Below are positions 8,013 through 10,883 of a stretch of 10,883 nucleotides of DNA, piece by piece. Under the pieces are notes generated by a model, which did not search any database, was not told where the DNA came from, and saw only the letters and a program-made list of their open reading frames with translations. Within the stretch, counting starts at the first letter, position 1, and the number at the start of each line of letters is the position of its first letter. Origin of the DNA: Bacillota bacterium (GTDB lineage: Bacteria > Bacillota > Clostridia > Peptostreptococcales > Anaerovoracaceae); contig JAEEGU010000006.1 of assembly GCA_016280485.1 (NCBI GenBank), forward strand, positions 1-10,883, written 5' to 3'. Position numbers and translations under genes: made by a program.

Positions 8013-8465
8013 ATGAGAGCAGTAGTTCAGAGAGTTACAGATGCAGACGTATCGGTAGGCGGCAAGATTACCGGCCTCATCGGTAAGGGCGCCGTGGTTT
8101 TAATCGGTGTTGAAACAGGCGATAACGAAAAGGATGCAGAATACATCGCGAAAAAGATTGCGAACTTACGCATTTTCGACGATGCAGACGGCGTTATGAA
8201 CCTTTCGGTAAAGGATATCGACGGCGAAATCCTCGCAGTTTCACAGTTTACGCTGCTTGGTGATGCCACGGGCGGCAATCGTCCGAGCTGGTTTAAAGCC
8301 GCAAAGCCGGAGGAGGCGAACTCGCGCTACAGAAAGGTAATTGAATATCTTAAAGACGAGCATGAAATCCATGTTGAGGAGGGCGTATTCCAGGCAGAAA
8401 TGCTGGTTCGCATCAACAACGACGGTCCTGTGACCATTCTGCTCGAAAGCCACAAGCTGTTCTGA
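8013..8465 (+). CDS. dtd: D-aminoacyl-tRNA deacylase
   Basis: DTD removes D-amino acids, and also glycine mischarged on tRNA-Ala, from tRNA, acting as a cytoplasmic homodimer that checks chirality after aminoacylation. The product is 150 residues, the normal full length. MRAVVQRVTDADVSV opens the family fold; SQFTL (77-81) and DGPVT (137-141) form the conserved active-site motifs, with the Gly-Pro pair that rejects L-amino acids. Two variations are visible: the segment after SQFTL reads GDATGGNRPSW rather than the common D-x-R-K-G-x-R-P-S-F, and GVFQAEM has Gln where Gly is common. Neither touches the core motifs. It follows rel by 12 bases; rel-dtd adjacency is widespread in Bacillota. Confidence 0.96.
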   Translation: MRAVVQRVTDADVSVGGKITGLIGKGAVVLIGVETGDNEKDAEYIAKKIANLRIFDDADGVMNLSVKDIDGEILAVSQFTLLGDATGGNRPSWFKAAKPEEANSRYRKVIEYLKDEHEIHVEEGVFQAEMLVRINNDGPVTILLESHKLF

Positions 8466-8489
8466 TTTGAAGTAAAAGCAGAGGTAAAG

Positions 8490-9119
8490 ATGAAAATAGA
8501 AGGAAGACCGAGCGGTATGCTCGGAGCAAATACATATCTCACATGGGACGAGATTAACCATAAAGGTTTTATTGTCGACCCGGGCGGGTTTGACGATTTT
8601 CTGGCAGGTCTCATCGAAAAGGAGGCTATTGAGCTTCAGTACATCATTCTGACCCACGGACACGGCGATCACATAGGTGGTGTCGAGGCCTACAAGGAGC
8701 GCTTCCCTGACGCAAAGCTTGTCGCTTGCGAAGCCGAGCGCGAGTTCCTGCTTAACCCTAACATGAACGAGAGTGCGGAGCTCTGCTTTAAGGAGCTGCG
8801 TCTTACGGCGGATATCTATGTAAATGACGGAGATACACTTACCGTCGGAGACATGACCCTGCATTTCATCCACACACCGGGACACACGCCCGGCGGGATG
8901 TGCATTTATGTAGGCAGTGCGCTTTTTAGCGGCGACACACTTTTCAAATATTCAATAGGCCGTACGGATTTCCCGGGCGGAGATTACGGACAGATTATAA
9001 AGTCAATCAGGGAAAAGCTTTTCCTATTGCCTGATGATACCAAAGTTTATCCGGGGCACATGGGAACCAGTGAAATTGGCAAGGAAAAGGAGTTTAATCC
9101 TTTCGTATGTATCAAATAA
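8490..9119 (+). CDS. MBL-fold metallo-hydrolase, glyoxalase II-like (YcbL type)
   Basis: This is a zinc-dependent hydrolase of the metallo-beta-lactamase fold, 209 residues long. The metal ligands are all visible: H56, H58, D60 and H61 in THGHGDHIGG, H132 in TPGHTPGG, bridging D149 in SGDTLF and H190 in YPGHMGTS. FKYSIGRTDFPGGD (152-165) is typical of the YcbL-like subgroup, which has been linked to thioester hydrolysis such as S-lactoylglutathione, but the chain lacks the extra C-terminal helical domain of classical glyoxalase II. The physiological substrate cannot be read from sequence. ATG 8490 follows AGAGG (8480-8484) by 5 bases. The 3' end overlaps hemZ by 13 bases. This family member commonly sits between dtd and hemZ in Clostridia, so a role tied to those neighbours is possible but unproven. 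Confidence 0.93.
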   Translation: MKIEGRPSGMLGANTYLTWDEINHKGFIVDPGGFDDFLAGLIEKEAIELQYIILTHGHGDHIGGVEAYKERFPDAKLVACEAEREFLLNPNMNESAELCFKELRLTADIYVNDGDTLTVGDMTLHFIHTPGHTPGGMCIYVGSALFSGDTLFKYSIGRTDFPGGDYGQIIKSIREKLFLLPDDTKVYPGHMGTSEIGKEKEFNPFVCIK

Positions 9120-10492
9120 GAATTAAAGGCACAAAAGATAAATACGAATACGAAGAGCTGGCAAAGGTATTCTTGCGTCCTGAAGAGTTCAACATGGTAA
9201 CGGACGGAGAAACCGAGATTTTGATCGATGCCGGTGAATTTGGAGATACCGAATCCGACGATACGGCAGAGAAAAAGAAAATCAAGAACATGGTAAAGCA
9301 GCGCCTCTTTCAAGAGCTTTCCGCGGCAACCGGCATGAATCCCGACTGGGGAATATTAACCGGCGTGCGCCCCGTAAAGCTTGCGGGAGAGCTTGTCACA
9401 AAGCACGGAGAGGCGGCGGCAAGAGACATGCTTCTTAATGAGTATCTCCTTCAGCCTAAAAAGGCCGTCCTGATACTTGAAACCTATGCTTACCAGCAGG
9501 CACATACCGGAAAGCCCCCGGACCGCAGCGCGGGAGTTTATGTGGGCATACCGTTTTGTCCCACAAGGTGCCTTTACTGCAGCTTCACCAGTAATCAAAA
9601 AGGCCCCGAGGAAATCGCGAGGTACCTTAAGGCTCTCTACAGAGAGATTGCTTTTGTGGGTCGTCAGATGATTGAGATGGGGTATCTCGCCGAGAGCATG
9701 TATATGGGTGGCGGCACACCGACTACGCTTACAGCCGAAGAACTCAACGGGCTGCTTACTCACATACGGGAAAGCTTTGACCTTTCGGCTCTGCGCGAGT
9801 TTACGGTAGAGGCGGGACGTCCCGATACAATCGACGAAGATAAGCTTAAAGTAATTCTAAAGCACGATATCGGCAGAATCAGCATAAACCCTCAGTCGAT
9901 GAAGGCGAAAACGCTCGAGCTTATAGGCAGGGCGCATACGCCTGATGACACAAGAGCTGCAATGAAGCTCGCACGAAAGATGAAAGTCCCGATAATCAAT
10001 ATGGACCTGATTGCGGGACTTCCGGAGGAAACGCCGGCAGATTTTTGTGAAACGCTGTCAGAGATAATCGATTACGAACCTGCGAATATCACGGTTCACA
10101 CGCTCGCTGTAAAACGCGCAAGCAGGCTTATAGAACAAGATCCGGATTTTCACTACAGACGTGCCGAAACGGTGCGCGAGATGCTGGCGGATGCTGATGC
10201 GAGGCTACGCGGCGCAGGCTATGTGCCGTACTATCTTTACAGGCAAAAGCATATGGCGGGCAGCTTTGAAAATGTCGGCTGGTGCAAGCCGGGCACGGAA
10301 AGCGTTTACAACATTCGAATCATGGAAGAGGCCCAGACAATTGCGGCACTCGGTGCGGGCGGAATATCAAAGAGCTACTGCCCGTCGGAAAACAGACTCG
10401 AGAGAATTGCAAACGTTTCCAATTATGAGATCTACATCGAAAGACTTGATGAGATGATAGAGCGAAAAAAAATAAATTTATTTGAATATTAG
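9107..10492 (+). CDS. hemZ: Radical SAM protein HemZ (annotated as coproporphyrinogen III dehydrogenase)
   Basis: HemZ belongs to the HemN/HemW radical SAM family and is usually annotated as an oxygen-independent coproporphyrinogen III oxidase, though activity is uncertain for many members. The product has 461 residues. An N-terminal region with WGILTGVRPVKL (81-92) marks HemZ rather than HemN or HemW. The radical SAM core starts at about 144; CPTRCLYC gives cluster ligands C151, C155 and C158, and GGGTPT (201-206) binds SAM. RISINPQSM (257-265) and the C-terminal YYLYRQKHMAGSFENVGW (375-392) are HemZ-like. The residue two after the third cysteine is F160, whereas HemN has a fourth cysteine there. 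Start ATG 9107 lies inside the upstream gene, with AAGGAG (9087-9092) 14 bases before it, so translation is probably coupled. No other tetrapyrrole gene is in the window. Confidence 0.93.
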   Translation: MYQIRIKGTKDKYEYEELAKVFLRPEEFNMVTDGETEILIDAGEFGDTESDDTAEKKKIKNMVKQRLFQELSAATGMNPDWGILTGVRPVKLAGELVTKHGEAAARDMLLNEYLLQPKKAVLILETYAYQQAHTGKPPDRSAGVYVGIPFCPTRCLYCSFTSNQKGPEEIARYLKALYREIAFVGRQMIEMGYLAESMYMGGGTPTTLTAEELNGLLTHIRESFDLSALREFTVEAGRPDTIDEDKLKVILKHDIGRISINPQSMKAKTLELIGRAHTPDDTRAAMKLARKMKVPIINMDLIAGLPEETPADFCETLSEIIDYEPANITVHTLAVKRASRLIEQDPDFHYRRAETVREMLADADARLRGAGYVPYYLYRQKHMAGSFENVGWCKPGTESVYNIRIMEEAQTIAALGAGGISKSYCPSENRLERIANVSNYEIYIERLDEMIERKKINLFEY

Positions 10493-10508
10493 TAGGAGAG
10501 AAGGAAAA

Positions 10509-10883
10509 ATGAGCGAATTATTCAAAAGAACCCATTATTGCGGAGTATTGAGAAACACGGATATTGGAGCAAACGTAGTTTTAAACGGCTGGGTTGCAAA
10601 GAGCCGCCGTCTCGGAAGCATCGTATTCTGTGACTTAAGAGACAAGACAGGCATTACACAGATTGTGTTCGATGAAAACACCGCAAAGGACGTTTTCGAA
10701 AAGGCTGAATCGCTTCGTTCCGAATATGTAATAGGTATTAAAGGTACCGTTCGCGAGCGTCAGTCAAAGAACGCAGACCTTGCGACAGGCGATATTGAGG
10801 TTGTTGCAAATGCAATCACCGTTTACAGCGAGGCTGACACACCTCCTATTTATGTAAAGGATGACGACAACGTAGACGAAAAT
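10509..10883 (+). CDS. aspS: Aspartyl-tRNA synthetase, N-terminal part (3' end outside window)
   Basis: AspRS charges tRNA-Asp with L-aspartate. The window edge cuts the gene after 125 codons, so only the anticodon-binding OB fold and the start of the linker are visible; the class II catalytic core lies outside. RTHYCGVLRNTDIG (7-20), LNGWVAKSRRLGSIVFCDLR (25-44) and DKTGITQIVFD (45-55) match the bacterial family, as does LATGDIEV (91-98). By comparison with E. coli AspRS, R33, F40 and Q51 fall at anticodon-contacting positions. L35 stands where non-discriminating enzymes such as that of Pseudomonas have His, favouring the discriminating type. The start follows hemZ by 16 bases, with AGGAG (10494-10498) and GAAGGA (10500-10505) as overlapping Shine-Dalgarno candidates. 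hisS, often placed between hemZ and aspS in Clostridia, is absent here. Confidence 0.95.
   Translation, partial: MSELFKRTHYCGVLRNTDIGANVVLNGWVAKSRRLGSIVFCDLRDKTGITQIVFDENTAKDVFEKAESLRSEYVIGIKGTVRERQSKNADLATGDIEVVANAITVYSEADTPPIYVKDDDNVDEN

Noticed and set aside
8241..8885. Minus-strand 214-residue reading frame across dtd and the MBL gene
   Set aside because: It crosses two well-supported genes and their junction, has no recognisable motif and is best explained as a shadow.
10470..10483. Perfect 14-base AT palindrome AAATAAATTTATTT at the hemZ 3' end
   Set aside because: It has no GC pairs, lies within hemZ coding sequence and is not followed by a T run suitable for termination; nearby -35/-10 candidates for an aspS promoter are poor.
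10493..10508. T-box or other tRNA-responsive leader before aspS
   Set aside because: Only 16 bases lie between hemZ and aspS, far too few for a T-box.

Overview
The window looks like an ordinary chromosomal stretch from an anaerobic Bacillota, most likely class Clostridia. This rests on the fused SecDF protein, a bifunctional Rel followed by dtd, a metallo-hydrolase gene and hemZ, an SLH-anchored surface protein, and strong Gram-positive Shine-Dalgarno and promoter sequences. Genus cannot be judged from the sequence alone. All real genes are on the + strand, and no phage, transposon, CRISPR or plasmid feature is visible.

Left part (2-2820): the 3' portion of a large cell-surface protein gene whose reading frame runs off the left edge. 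The visible product is 919 residues: a helical segment, a DUF4430-like domain, a cadherin-like beta domain, a helical repeat, an acidic linker, a beta-rich region and three C-terminal SLH domains. It ends at a strong intrinsic terminator.

Middle (2825-3430): a consensus sigma-A type promoter drives tRNA-Leu(CAA) with encoded CCA. Only 37 bases later comes yajC, with no terminator between, so tRNA and mRNA are probably made as one transcript. yajC ends at a near-perfect palindromic terminator.

Right part (3453-10883): an extended -10 promoter starts a tightly packed run, secDF - rel - dtd - MBL-fold hydrolase - hemZ - aspS (cut by the right edge). Junctions are 9, 12, 24, -13 and 16 bases, with no internal terminator, which suggests a single operon. 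It joins protein export (SecDF, with YajC just upstream), the stringent response (Rel), removal of D-amino acids from tRNA (DTD), a glyoxalase II-like hydrolase, a HemZ radical SAM enzyme and aspartyl-tRNA synthetase. The rel-dtd-MBL-hemZ-aspS order resembles a common clostridial cluster, but apt is not directly before rel and hisS is not between hemZ and aspS.

I found no convincing undescribed system. The points most worth a second look are the tRNA-Leu/yajC co-transcript, the HemZ radical SAM motif that lacks the fourth HemN cysteine, the rearranged gene order around rel, and the domain make-up of the SLH protein.
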